From contig ONJM01000005.1 in assembly GCA_900318145.1 (NCBI GenBank), positions 1-64,000 of the forward strand: a DNA stretch of 64,000 nt, written 5' to 3'. The position numbers were made by a program, and so were the translations under genes. The notes under the pieces are model-generated. The model was not told the DNA's origin. It searched no databases and saw only the letters and a program-made list of their open reading frames with translations. Positions 6,709-15,848 of this stretch are shown one piece after another. Every line of letters begins with the position of its first letter. Positions within the stretch are counted from its first letter, which is position 1. Source of the DNA: an uncultured Eubacteriales bacterium (lineage in GTDB: Bacteria; Bacillota; Clostridia; Christensenellales; Aristaeellaceae).

Positions 6709-9360
6709 TTGAAAGGAATTCTGCAGCGCGCGGGCGCCGTCTGCATGGCGATAGTCCTTGCATCTGTGTTTGCGGCGCCGGCATATACGGAAGAAGAGAC
6801 GGAGCAGACAAATGAAGAGATCCTGCAGGAGATGGACACGGATGCGTTCGGGGAGGGGCATACGGTTGTCCGGAATCCGGACAAAATGGACGAGATTATT
6901 TCCGTGGACGGATATCCTGTGCAACACGTGGTTGCCGGACTGGAAATACCTTCTTCCGAAGAAGAATTTATTTTTGAGTTATCCTTTGCGGAATATCCCT
7001 TCTGGCAGCCCGCGACAGAATACGACGGCAACCTGGCGCTGATGTCTTTTGCAATGGCAATGTCCGCAAACAGGGTGCGGAATCTGGCAGGAGAACCGGA
7101 CAGTGATTTTGATCCGGCCCGGAATCTGGAAGATTTTTTCCGGGACGCGGGATTTGAGGATATCCGCAAGGACGATTATTCCAAGGAAACCAGCATGTAT
7201 ACCGTGTCCACCGCCATGGGCTTCAAAAAAATGGAGCATGAGGGGGAGGAACCTTATACGCTGATCGCGGTGGGCGTGTGCGGCGCGAATTACGACAACG
7301 AGTGGCAGTCCAATATGACGCCGGGAACCGGAGAAATGCACGAAGGATTCCGGTCCGCGGCGGAGCTGGTGATCGACCGGATTTCCGGATACATTATGAC
7401 CAGGGGAATCCGGGGAAGGATCAAGCTCTGGATTTCCGGATTCAGCCGGGCCGCTGCCGTTTCCAACCTGACAGCCGGTCTGCTGGTGCGGGACGGCGTA
7501 TTTCCGAAGGAGGACGTATTCGCCTATACTTTTGCAACGCCGGCGGCGGTATTCCAGCCGCCTGCGGAGGGATATGAAAACATCTTCAATATTATCAGCC
7601 CCATGGACCTGATTCCGCAGGTGATGCCCGTGGACTGGGATTTCGGCCGCTTTGGCCGGGATCTGTATCTGCCGCTGCCGGAGTTTTCCTCCTTTGGCAG
7701 GCTGATGGTCGAGGTTCGGGCGGAGATACTGCGGCTGATGCTCGGAATGGAAACGAATTACAGCCCGGCGATGAATCTCCGGCTGCGCCTGCTGTATTCC
7801 CTGATGCTGGATCTGCTGAAAAACCGGGAGGAATACAACACCTGGTACCAGCCGGCGCTGGTCGGGATCATGCAGGACATGCAGGTTTCCAACCTGCTGA
7901 CAACGATACGGAATCTTTTTCTGAGCGTGAAGGACAGGGACCGGGAAACACAGAACTGCCTGGACCGGTTTGTGGATTACACGCTGCGGCTTCTCAGCAA
8001 CACGCTGACCAGAACGGAGCTGGCCGAGGCGAACCTGAACGACGCCAGCGCCGTTCTGCGCCTGTTTAATGAGCACAGGCCGGATGTCTATCTGGCGTGT
8101 ACGGAACAGATCCATCAGGAGGCTTTCCTGGAGGAAAAGGATTTTACCTACGTACTGGTACGGGGACCGGTGGATCTTACGCTGACGGATCCTGACTATC
8201 CGGAGTACCTGGTCAGGCTGACCGAACAGGGGAAAACGGTGCTTTCCCCGGAACTCCGGGAAGAGCTTGAGCCGGCCGATACGATTCTGAACGGGGGAAG
8301 CAACCAGCCCTTTTATCTGGAACGGCACGGGAACGTCAGTATCGTTGCGGTTCCCCACGACGCAAGGTACGCGGTTGAATGGACCGCGGCGCGCGGCGGA
8401 ACGGTGGAGATAAGGCAGGTGAACTGCTCTGTACGCGCTTTCGCCCGGTACACCGGTGCGTCCTCGGGCGTGCTCCGCGTTTCCGCCGGAGACAGGGGCA
8501 TTGCCTATTCCGCGGACAGGGAGCATGCTCCGGCAGCAGGAACGATGACCGAATCCGTATTTGACGCAATGGATCTGGCGTCATTTATCGGGATCACCTC
8601 CGTGGGCGTAAACTGGCGCGTATCCCTGATGACCGGAATCATGCTGGCAGGTGTGATCCTGTTCCTGGTGATCCGCATACTGACCGCGCTCCTGCTGAAA
8701 AAAAGAAAAATCGGCGCAGGCGTTTGGATCTGCCTGTGCATATTCTGTATTTCAGTGCTGGAAACAGAGGTGTCATACTGGATATTCGCGGACCGTCCGG
8801 CGCTGCGGATCATCTGGAAAGCAATCACCGGCCTGGCACTGACAGCGACGGTGCTTCTCCGGTGCCGGCGGAGCGGAATAAAACCGAGGAATACGCTGCT
8901 GCCCGCGGTGCTGACCGCCGTGCTGGCGGACATTCTGCTCAGCTTCTCGTTTGCCGCGGGAGGAATCGCTTATCTGTTGTATACCGGAATCCTGTGTATT
9001 CTTTTCCTGCGCAGGGCGCCTATGCGCCGCGGAAGATGGATCCGCTGGGCTGCTGTTTCCCTGTTTGCTGCCGTGCTGATTGTTCTGGCTTTCGGCCCGC
9101 AGCAGGGACTCAACGCCTGGGCAGCCGCCTGCTTCGCGCCGGTTCTCCTGCTGATGAATTACAGCGCGGGCCGCCACGGGACCAGGATCCGCGCCGGGGC
9201 CGGAATGTTTCTGGCTTCGGATGCGCTGCTCGGGCTTTACGGCGCCGTGCTTGCTGAGCCCGCGGTACACGCGGCGGGCATTCTGCTGTTCTACGGTTCC
9301 CTGCTGCTGTTCTCGGCGGCGGACTTCCGGAAGGACAGGGCGGATCAGGAATCCCGCTGA
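6709..9360 (+). CDS. Secreted serine-hydrolase-like domain fused to a polytopic membrane domain
   Basis: 883 residues from the TTG at 6709. I chose it because CAGGGGGG lies just upstream and a signal peptide follows (AVCMAIVLASVFAAPAYT); the frame is open upstream but crosses the terminator. Residues about 75-350 form a lipase-like alpha/beta hydrolase region with the nucleophile-elbow motif ISGFSRAA (Ser near 246), preceded by AVGVCGANYDNEW and followed by FATPAA. Residues about 640-875 hold roughly eight hydrophobic membrane segments. An extracytoplasmic hydrolase tethered by a C-terminal membrane domain is the simplest reading. The substrate, perhaps a lipid or cell-wall ester, is unknown. 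Confidence 0.7.
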   Translation: MKGILQRAGAVCMAIVLASVFAAPAYTEEETEQTNEEILQEMDTDAFGEGHTVVRNPDKMDEIISVDGYPVQHVVAGLEIPSSEEEFIFELSFAEYPFWQPATEYDGNLALMSFAMAMSANRVRNLAGEPDSDFDPARNLEDFFRDAGFEDIRKDDYSKETSMYTVSTAMGFKKMEHEGEEPYTLIAVGVCGANYDNEWQSNMTPGTGEMHEGFRSAAELVIDRISGYIMTRGIRGRIKLWISGFSRAAAVSNLTAGLLVRDGVFPKEDVFAYTFATPAAVFQPPAEGYENIFNIISPMDLIPQVMPVDWDFGRFGRDLYLPLPEFSSFGRLMVEVRAEILRLMLGMETNYSPAMNLRLRLLYSLMLDLLKNREEYNTWYQPALVGIMQDMQVSNLLTTIRNLFLSVKDRDRETQNCLDRFVDYTLRLLSNTLTRTELAEANLNDASAVLRLFNEHRPDVYLACTEQIHQEAFLEEKDFTYVLVRGPVDLTLTDPDYPEYLVRLTEQGKTVLSPELREELEPADTILNGGSNQPFYLERHGNVSIVAVPHDARYAVEWTAARGGTVEIRQVNCSVRAFARYTGASSGVLRVSAGDRGIAYSADREHAPAAGTMTESVFDAMDLASFIGITSVGVNWRVSLMTGIMLAGVILFLVIRILTALLLKKRKIGAGVWICLCIFCISVLETEVSYWIFADRPALRIIWKAITGLALTATVLLRCRRSGIKPRNTLLPAVLTAVLADILLSFSFAAGGIAYLLYTGILCILFLRRAPMRRGRWIRWAAVSLFAAVLIVLAFGPQQGLNAWAAACFAPVLLLMNYSAGRHGTRIRAGAGMFLASDALLGLYGAVLAEPAVHAAGILLFYGSLLLFSAADFRKDRADQESR

Positions 9361-10202
9361 CCGACCAGCACGTTCATGTAATTGTACGGGATTTCAATGT
9401 GGTTCGCGGCAAGCGCCTTCCAGACGCGGGTGTTTATATCGTCCCGGAAGCGTTCGGTGGGCGTGTCCGGCCTGAAATATCCGGTGGTGTTCATATCCAG
9501 GCAGCTGTCCCGGAAAGCCATGAAATAAACCGGCGCGTAATCCGGAGCCGCTCCCGGCGATGCGTGCTTGCCGGGAACGGAGTACGGGCTTTCCATGATC
9601 GCCTGCCGGATGACGCCGGCGGCAAAGGTCGGATCCGTATCGTAGGAAACGCTGAAGTGGAAATCCACGGAGCGCAGATCATTCCGGTAGCTCATGTTCT
9701 TCACGTACTGGGAATTGACTTTGCTGTTGGGAATGACATAGGTCTGGGTATCCAGGCCCTGCAGCACCACGTGGCGAAGGGTCATATCCTTTACGACGCC
9801 GGCGATTCCGCTTTCCAGCTCGATCCGGTCACCGACGGCGAAAGGCTTGGTGGAGCTGATGATGATTCCGCAGATCAGGTCTGAAAGGACGGACTGCGCG
9901 GCGAAACCGGCGATTGCGGCGATCACGGCGGTGCTCTGGAACAGGGACTGGCCGAAGGATTTCGTCAGGTCGTTGCTCATGATGATCCACATGATGCAGA
10001 GGAAAATGACCACGAAACGGAAGATTTTTTCGCCGAACACGACGTTGACGCCGGTCTTTTTGCTCCGGAGTTTCAGAAACAGCTTCCTGGAAACGCGCAG
10101 AATGATAAAAAGAACCGCGAGCGCAATGAGCGTGCTGAAAAAGAACTGCAGAATCCGGTTGAGCATTTCGTGATCCTTCAGATATTTCATGACTGCTTCC
10201 AT
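9345..10202 (-). CDS. Small-conductance mechanosensitive channel, MscS family
   Basis: 285 residues. It has three N-terminal membrane helices (about 17-40, 61-78 and 88-115), a pore helix AAIAGFAAQSVLSDLICGIIIS, then the MscS beta domain (FAVGDRIELESGIAGVVKDMTLRH) and a C-terminal vestibule domain. These channels open under membrane tension and release solutes during hypo-osmotic shock. GGGAGGAAA upstream of the ATG at 10202 sets the start. Its 3' end overlaps the converging 6709 gene by 16 bases. Confidence 0.92.
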   Translation of the reverse strand: MEAVMKYLKDHEMLNRILQFFFSTLIALAVLFIILRVSRKLFLKLRSKKTGVNVVFGEKIFRFVVIFLCIMWIIMSNDLTKSFGQSLFQSTAVIAAIAGFAAQSVLSDLICGIIISSTKPFAVGDRIELESGIAGVVKDMTLRHVVLQGLDTQTYVIPNSKVNSQYVKNMSYRNDLRSVDFHFSVSYDTDPTFAAGVIRQAIMESPYSVPGKHASPGAAPDYAPVYFMAFRDSCLDMNTTGYFRPDTPTERFRDDINTRVWKALAANHIEIPYNYMNVLVGQRDS

Positions 10203-10350
10203 GGCTGATTTCCTCCCTTATGTACGGATGAGCAGGAAACCTGATTCTGCATACTATTATCCATAGAAGCGAAAAAAAGTCCAGACATTCCTTTGCGGGG
10301 AAAACCGAAGCCGATCCGGTGGGATGAAAAGTGTGAAAGGGTGAAACAAC

Positions 10351-11877
10351 ATGGTAGGACTGGAGCCAAACATTGAAAGAAAGGATATGATTCTCTGCGC
10401 GCTGTGCGATGACGCGCCCTGTGATCAGGCCTGCAGCAAACTGAATCCGTCGGGGCTGCTGCGGAACATCTGGTTCAGGAACGAACAGACGGCGGCTTTG
10501 CGCCTGCCGGAAATCAATCCGTGCCTGAACTGCCCGGCCCTGTGCGAAAGGCTGTGCGTACGGCCGGGCGGTGTGCCGATCCGGGAAGTAATTACCCGGC
10601 TGTACAGCCAGGTGCTGCCCGGATGCGAAACGCCGCTGCCGGAAAACGAGGATCTGCTGCGATGCGACCTGTGCGGTATTCCGCTGGAGAATCCTTTCCT
10701 GCTGTCCTCCTCCGTGGTGGCCAGTACATACGACATGTGTGCCCGGGCGTTTGAAGCGGGCTGGGCCGGCGCCTGCTTCAAAACCGTTTGCTCGCTGGAT
10801 ATCCATGAGGCCTCGCCCCGCTTTTCCGCGGTTTCCGGAAATGACCGGAGCATTATCGGTTTTAAGAACATTGAGCAGCTTTCCGACCACGGGGTAAAGG
10901 AAAATATGGAGACTTTCCGGCGGCTGAAAAAGAAATACCCCTCCAAGTTTATCCTGGCTTCCATTATGGGGCAGAATGAGGAGGAATGGGGTGAACTGGC
11001 CGGCCTGTGCGAGGAGAATGGTGCGGACGCGGTGGAGCTGAACTTCTCCTGCCCCAACATGGCGGAGGAAGGGCTTGGCAGCGATATCGGCCAGATTCCG
11101 GAACTGGTGGAACGCTTTACCGCCGCGGCGAAGCGCGCGTGCGGCATTCCCGTACTGGCAAAGCTTACGCCGAACGTCATGAGCATGAATCCGGCCGCGG
11201 AGGCCGCGGTGCGCGGCGGCGCTGACGGGATCGCGGCAATTAATACGATTAAATCCATTATCGGTGTGAATCCGCACACCTATGTTTCCGCGCCGGCGGT
11301 CCACGGCCACAGCGCTGTGGGCGGATACAGCGGAAACGCGGTAAAGCCGATTGCCCTGCGGTTTATCGCCGAGCTGGGGCAGAACCCGAAGCTCGCGGGC
11401 GTGCATCTGTCCGCCATGGGCGGGGTGGAGACATGGATGGACGCGCTGGAGTTTCTTCTGCTGGGAGGCGGATCAATCCAGGTGACCACCGCCGTGATGC
11501 AGTACGGCTACCGGATTATTGACGATCTGAAGGCGGGCCTGAACCTGTATCTGAAGGAAAAGGCTTTCAGAAACGTGCGGGAAGTGATCGGGCTCGGACT
11601 GGACGCGCTGAGCGAAACGACCGTGCCGCTGGAGCGGGATACGATTCTTTTCCCGCAGTTTATCCGTGAACGCTGTATCGGCTGCGGGCGCTGCAGGATT
11701 TCCTGCGCGGACGGCGGGCATCAGGCGATTCGGCTGGATGAAAACCGGCGGCCGAAGCTGGACGCGAAACGCTGTGTGGGCTGCCATCTGTGCGTGCTGG
11801 TCTGCCCGCAGCGGGCTGTCGTCCGGGGCCGGAAGAGAATACAGCGCAGGAAAAAAGCGGAGAATACGGAGGAATAA
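10351..11877 (+). CDS. preA: PreA-like dihydropyrimidine/dihydroorotate dehydrogenase with extra N-terminal Fe-S domain
   Basis: 508 residues. Residues about 14-75 carry a Cys-rich segment (CALCDDAPCDQAC, then PCLNCPALCERLC) like the N-terminal Fe-S part of dihydropyrimidine dehydrogenase/GltD. Residues about 105-410 form an FMN TIM-barrel of the dihydroorotate dehydrogenase type, with VELNFSCPN and GGGSIQVTTA flavin and substrate loops. The C-terminus (about 430-490) is a 2[4Fe-4S] ferredoxin (CIGCGRCRISC and CVGCHLCVLVCP). PreA reduces pyrimidines together with the FAD/NAD(P)H subunit PreT, which is not adjacent; the extra N-terminal clusters could receive electrons from an unlinked partner. 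It is divergent from the MscS gene. The true substrate is uncertain. Confidence 0.8.
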   Translation: MVGLEPNIERKDMILCALCDDAPCDQACSKLNPSGLLRNIWFRNEQTAALRLPEINPCLNCPALCERLCVRPGGVPIREVITRLYSQVLPGCETPLPENEDLLRCDLCGIPLENPFLLSSSVVASTYDMCARAFEAGWAGACFKTVCSLDIHEASPRFSAVSGNDRSIIGFKNIEQLSDHGVKENMETFRRLKKKYPSKFILASIMGQNEEEWGELAGLCEENGADAVELNFSCPNMAEEGLGSDIGQIPELVERFTAAAKRACGIPVLAKLTPNVMSMNPAAEAAVRGGADGIAAINTIKSIIGVNPHTYVSAPAVHGHSAVGGYSGNAVKPIALRFIAELGQNPKLAGVHLSAMGGVETWMDALEFLLLGGGSIQVTTAVMQYGYRIIDDLKAGLNLYLKEKAFRNVREVIGLGLDALSETTVPLERDTILFPQFIRERCIGCGRCRISCADGGHQAIRLDENRRPKLDAKRCVGCHLCVLVCPQRAVVRGRKRIQRRKKAENTEE

Positions 11878-12014
11878 CCGGAAACCGGGATTATCCGGCA
11901 GGCGGAAAAGGACATTTGCGGAACTGTGTCGAAATAATTCTGAATAGGCTGTATAGAAGCCTGTAACGAACCCGGAGGATTTCCGGGGCGGAGAAGGAAG
12001 CGGAGCAGTTCAGC

Positions 12015-13754
12015 ATGATCCGGAAGCTTGTTCGGCAAATGTTGTCAGCGCAGATTTTTTCAGCGCTGACAGTGTCTTTATGCCTGCTGATCGACAGCGT
12101 GATGATCAGCAGATTCCTGGGAGAAAGGGCGATTGCCGCCTACGGCATGGCAAATCCCCTGCTGCTGGCCATCGGCGCCATCGGAATGCTGCTGGCGGCG
12201 GGCATACAGGTGTTCTGCAGCAAGGCGCTCGGACGCGGTTCTCAGGAAGAAGCGAACGCGGGTTTTTCTTCCTCGGTCGCGGTCGCGGCGATTGTGTCAG
12301 GCGTGTTTATGCTGGCGGCTGTTCTTTTCAGTTCCTTCTTCGCAAGGGCGCTTGGCACGGGGGACGGGCATCTGTTCGAGCCGACCAGGGATTACATTGA
12401 AGGCTTCAGCATCGGAGCTCCGGGATCTGTCGGGGCGCTGGTACTGGTTCCTTTCCTGCAGATGGCGGGGCAGAGCGGGCTCCTGATTGCTGCCGTATTC
12501 ACCATGACGGTTACGGATATCGGACTGGACCTGCTGAATGTACTGGTATTCCATGGCGGAATGTTCGGTATGGGACTGGCTTCCGCCCTGAGCTATTATG
12601 CCGCGGTGGGCGTATCGTGCATCTATTTCTGTTCCAAAAAGAGCATCTTCCGTTTTTCCCGGAAAGCGGTGACATGGGAAACCATCCGGCAGCTGTTCCG
12701 CAGCGGAATTCCCGCCGGGGCCAACATGCTGGCGTCGGTGATTCTGGTGTATGTGATGAACCAGATCCTGAAAGCGCTGGGAGGCGGGCCCGCGGTGGCG
12801 GCGTATACAGTGATTCTCTCCATCGGCAACGCGGCAAACTGCATAACCACCGGCGTCGGAGGGGTTTCCCTGACGCTCAGCGGTATTTTTTACCATGAAG
12901 AGGACAAACCGGCGATGCGGGAATCCGTGCAGCTGCTGTGCAGATACGGCGCCCTGCTGGGCCTGGGAATGGGGATCCTCCTGGTGGTTTTTGCTCCGGC
13001 CATGATCGGCGTGTTTATCGCGCGGGCGGACCGAACCCGGGAGATGGCGGTGCTGGGATTGCGGCTTTTCGGCGCGGGACTGATTCCGTGCTGTATCAAT
13101 AACGCGCTGAAATACGCCTACCAGGCGTCGGAACAGGAGCGGCTGACCGTGCTGATTTCCCTGACAGAAGGGGCGGTGTTCCCGGCTCTTGCCGCCTTTG
13201 CGCTCAGCCGGTTTGCGGGGACGACCGGCGTGTGGGCGGCGTTTGCTGCGGGGGAAACGCTTACGCTGCTCGCGCTGGGACTTCTGGTTTTCCGGACCAC
13301 CCGGAAGAAGCCGTGGAAGGACGGTGCGTTTCTTCTTTTGCAGGATCATTTCGGCGCGGCTCCGGACGAAACGCTTGAAGCGGATATCGCTTCCCTGGAG
13401 GATGTCACCGCGGTATCGGAAGCGGCGCAGCTTTTCTGCCTGCGGCACGGGCAGGACGAACGCATCAGCAGCCATATTGCCCTGTGCATTGAGGAAATGG
13501 CCGGAAACGTAATAAAATACGGTTTTTCCGCGGACGGGAAAAGCCACCACCTGTTTATCCGCATCCTGGACAAGCCGGAACAGTGGGTGCTGCGCTTCCG
13601 GGATGACTGCAGAGCGTTTGATCCGCTGCATTTTATTCCCCGGGAGGAAGGCCAGGGACTGGGGATCCGTCTGGTGCTGACGATGGCGGAAGAGGCATAT
13701 TACACTTATTCCATGAACCTGAACAATCTGGTGCTGAAAATGCCGAAAAAATAG
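12015..13754 (+). CDS. MATE-family transporter fused to an anti-sigma-type histidine-kinase-like ATPase
   Basis: 579 residues. Residues about 1-430 form a MATE multidrug/flippase-like transporter with about 12 membrane helices. Residues about 455-579 form a GHKL ATPase of the RsbW/SpoIIAB type: N-box HIALCIEEMAGNVIKYGF, then FRDDCRAFDP and GQGLGIRLVLTMAEEAYY. Such ATPases phosphorylate STAS antagonists or bind sigma factors. The next gene encodes a STAS protein, so the membrane transporter may report its state, or be switched, through partner-switching. The ATG at 12015 follows GGAGAAGGAAGCGGAG. It begins the export locus that runs to 21636. Confidence 0.85.
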   Translation: MIRKLVRQMLSAQIFSALTVSLCLLIDSVMISRFLGERAIAAYGMANPLLLAIGAIGMLLAAGIQVFCSKALGRGSQEEANAGFSSSVAVAAIVSGVFMLAAVLFSSFFARALGTGDGHLFEPTRDYIEGFSIGAPGSVGALVLVPFLQMAGQSGLLIAAVFTMTVTDIGLDLLNVLVFHGGMFGMGLASALSYYAAVGVSCIYFCSKKSIFRFSRKAVTWETIRQLFRSGIPAGANMLASVILVYVMNQILKALGGGPAVAAYTVILSIGNAANCITTGVGGVSLTLSGIFYHEEDKPAMRESVQLLCRYGALLGLGMGILLVVFAPAMIGVFIARADRTREMAVLGLRLFGAGLIPCCINNALKYAYQASEQERLTVLISLTEGAVFPALAAFALSRFAGTTGVWAAFAAGETLTLLALGLLVFRTTRKKPWKDGAFLLLQDHFGAAPDETLEADIASLEDVTAVSEAAQLFCLRHGQDERISSHIALCIEEMAGNVIKYGFSADGKSHHLFIRILDKPEQWVLRFRDDCRAFDPLHFIPREEGQGLGIRLVLTMAEEAYYTYSMNLNNLVLKMPKK

Positions 13755-13916
13755 CGGAAATACCAAAAATAAAGGAATATACTGTACATATGCCGGTTGT
13801 GTTGTGATATACTGATTTTCAGGTTGTTCACGGACCGATAACCCGCCGGGCCGTTTCATCCGGCAGCAACCGGGATGCAACAGTCCGCAGTGCAATATAA
13901 TGAGGAGGATGCAGAA

Positions 13917-14213
13917 ATGACAATCACCAAAAATCTGAACGGCAAGGACCTGGAAATAGCCCTGGAGGGCAGGCTGGACACGATGACAGCGCCGCAGCTG
14001 GAAGAAGCGCTGAAAGAAAGCCTGGACGGCGCGGAGAGCCTGACGATGGATCTGGCGAACCTTGAATACATTTCTTCCGCCGGCCTGCGGGTGCTGCTTT
14101 CCGCGCACAAGGCGATGATGAACAAGGGCGGCATGCAGGTCAGAAACGCGAATGAAATCGTTCAGGAAGTGTTTGAGGTTACAGGATTTGCCGACATCCT
14201 GACGATTGTTTGA
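13917..14213 (+). CDS. STAS-domain anti-sigma-factor antagonist
   Basis: 98 residues from the ATG at 13917, preceded by TGAGGAGG; an in-frame ATG 14 codons earlier lacks a good ribosome site. The fold is that of SpoIIAA/RsbV, with LEGRLDTMTAPQLEE at the N-terminus and the phospho-acceptor region LEYISSAGLRVLL (about 55-67), in which one of the two serines would be the kinase target. It sits between a GHKL ATPase fused to a transporter and a second ATPase-like protein, the usual setting for partner switching. No sigma factor gene is nearby. Confidence 0.92.
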   Translation: MTITKNLNGKDLEIALEGRLDTMTAPQLEEALKESLDGAESLTMDLANLEYISSAGLRVLLSAHKAMMNKGGMQVRNANEIVQEVFEVTGFADILTIV

Positions 14214-14239
14214 TAAACCAGGAATCAGGAGGGGGAAGC

Positions 14240-14845
14240 ATGAAGACAGATTTTATATCGGTTTCCGGTAACGGGAGGCGAAGCGAGGAAGCGCTGCGCC
14301 AGGCGGATAAGGTGGCGGCCTACAAGGGACTGAGCCCGAAAGGCGCGATGCATCTGCGGCTGCTGACGGAAGAGATGATGGGCATGGTGCGGTCCATCAC
14401 GGGAGAGCCGGACGGGCTTTTCTGGATTGAGGAAGACGGCGGGGAATACGAACTGCATCTGAAGGTGCGGGCACTGCTGAACGAGGAAAAGCGTGAGAAA
14501 CTGCTTGCCGCATCCACCACGGGGAAAAACGAATCAGCCAGGGGTATCATGGGGCGGCTGCGCCAGTTCTTTGACTGGAGCAGCGACGAGGACGTCGCGT
14601 CATATTACGGTCCCCTGAATATGCCGGACATGTTTGAATACAGTTCGTCGCCGACAATGGACTGGGAATGGAGCATGACGCGGTACGAGAGCGCGCTTTA
14701 CGACCGTGCGGAAAAAGGCGATGACCGGGCGAAGGACGCGTGGGACGAGCTGGAGAAAAGCGTCGTGCGCCATGTGGCGGATGAAATAAAAGTATTTATC
14801 CGCAGCGGCAACGTTGAAATGGTCATCCTGAAAAAACTCAGCTGA
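14240..14845 (+). CDS. Degenerate GHKL ATPase-like protein of the partner-switching module
   Basis: 201 residues from the ATG at 14240, which follows AGGAGGGGG; the open frame overlaps the STAS gene if extended. The segment HLRLLTEEMMGMVRSITGE resembles the N-box of RsbW-like ATPases, but the usual Asn is replaced, and the glycine-rich ATP-lid motifs are not clear. The middle (about 95-150) is charged and contains Trp-rich stretches; the end returns to a beta strand (EMVILKKLS). It may bind the STAS protein without kinase activity. I assign the family by context and the partial motif, so function is uncertain. Confidence 0.6.
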   Translation: MKTDFISVSGNGRRSEEALRQADKVAAYKGLSPKGAMHLRLLTEEMMGMVRSITGEPDGLFWIEEDGGEYELHLKVRALLNEEKREKLLAASTTGKNESARGIMGRLRQFFDWSSDEDVASYYGPLNMPDMFEYSSSPTMDWEWSMTRYESALYDRAEKGDDRAKDAWDELEKSVVRHVADEIKVFIRSGNVEMVILKKLS

Positions 14846-14933
14846 GTTTTCAGTCCGGACGGGAACGGCGGACAGGCAGATTCTCCATTCGCTTGCTGCG
14901 GGGCGGAAAACAGGTCTGAAGGCGGGGGAAAAG

Positions 14934-15848
14934 ATGGAGTATATTCTTGAGACACATGAGCTTACAAAGATTTACGGCCAGAAGGAAGCCGCAAAGGATG
15001 TAAGCCTGCATATCCGGGAAGGACAGATTTACGGTCTGATCGGACGGAACGGCGCGGGAAAGACGACGATCATGCGGATGATCAGCGGGCTCAGCACGCC
15101 TACGCGCGGAAGCTATTCCCTGTTCGGAAAGAGCGGGGCGGAGATGCAGAAGGAGCTGAAAAATGTCGGGGTCCTGATTGAGAGTCCCGGACTGTATCCG
15201 AAATTCAGCGCTGCGGAAAACCTGAAGATCAAATGCCTGGCCATGGGAATCAATCCGAAGGGTTATGTGGAGGATCTGCTGAAGAGAGTCGGGCTGCAGG
15301 ACACCGGGAAGAAACCTTCCGGATCCTTCTCGCTGGGAATGCGGCAGCGGCTTGGAATCGGGCTGGCACTGGTCGGCGATCCGAAAATAATCGTTCTGGA
15401 TGAGCCGATCAACGGCCTGGATCCCCAGGGTATTGCGGAAATGCGGGAAACGCTGACGAAGCTGCGGGATGAGAAGGGTATCACACTGATGATTTCCAGC
15501 CACATCCTGGACGAGCTGGCGAAGGTTGCGGACGCGTACGGTATCATTCATGAAGGGACGTTGCTGGATGAATTCAGCGCGGACGAACTGCATCGGCGGA
15601 GCGAGCAGTGCGTTATGATCCGCACGGCAGACAACGGCGCCGCGTTGAAGGTGCTCACGGAGCATGGAATCCGGAAAGCCGCCGCGGAGGCGGACGGACT
15701 GATCCGGGTAAACGAACAGCTGGAAGAAACGGAAAAAATGGCTAAGGCAATTGTCGACGCGGGAATCGGACTGCAGGAGATCTATCTGCATTCTGTTTCG
15801 CTGGAAGATTACTATCTTGGCGTGACAGGAGGGACGCGGAATGGGTAA
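14934..15848 (+). CDS. ABC transporter ATP-binding protein, BcrA/lantibiotic-immunity type
   Basis: 304 residues. Walker A GRNGAGKTT (about 38-46), signature SLGMRQRLG, Walker B IIVLDEPINGLDP and the H-loop SSHILDEL are all intact, so it should hydrolyse ATP. The overall form matches BcrA/NatA-like exporter ATPases used for peptide resistance or export. It overlaps the permease gene by 8 bases. A position directly upstream of the NHLP export genes fits a self-protection or export-assist role, but that is inference. Confidence 0.9.
   Translation: MEYILETHELTKIYGQKEAAKDVSLHIREGQIYGLIGRNGAGKTTIMRMISGLSTPTRGSYSLFGKSGAEMQKELKNVGVLIESPGLYPKFSAAENLKIKCLAMGINPKGYVEDLLKRVGLQDTGKKPSGSFSLGMRQRLGIGLALVGDPKIIVLDEPINGLDPQGIAEMRETLTKLRDEKGITLMISSHILDELAKVADAYGIIHEGTLLDEFSADELHRRSEQCVMIRTADNGAALKVLTEHGIRKAAAEADGLIRVNEQLEETEKMAKAIVDAGIGLQEIYLHSVSLEDYYLGVTGGTRNG

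Noticed and set aside
12297-14108. A 603-codon minus-strand open frame opposite the MATE-ATPase and STAS genes
   Set aside because: Antisense shadow of well-supported genes, with no recognisable domain.
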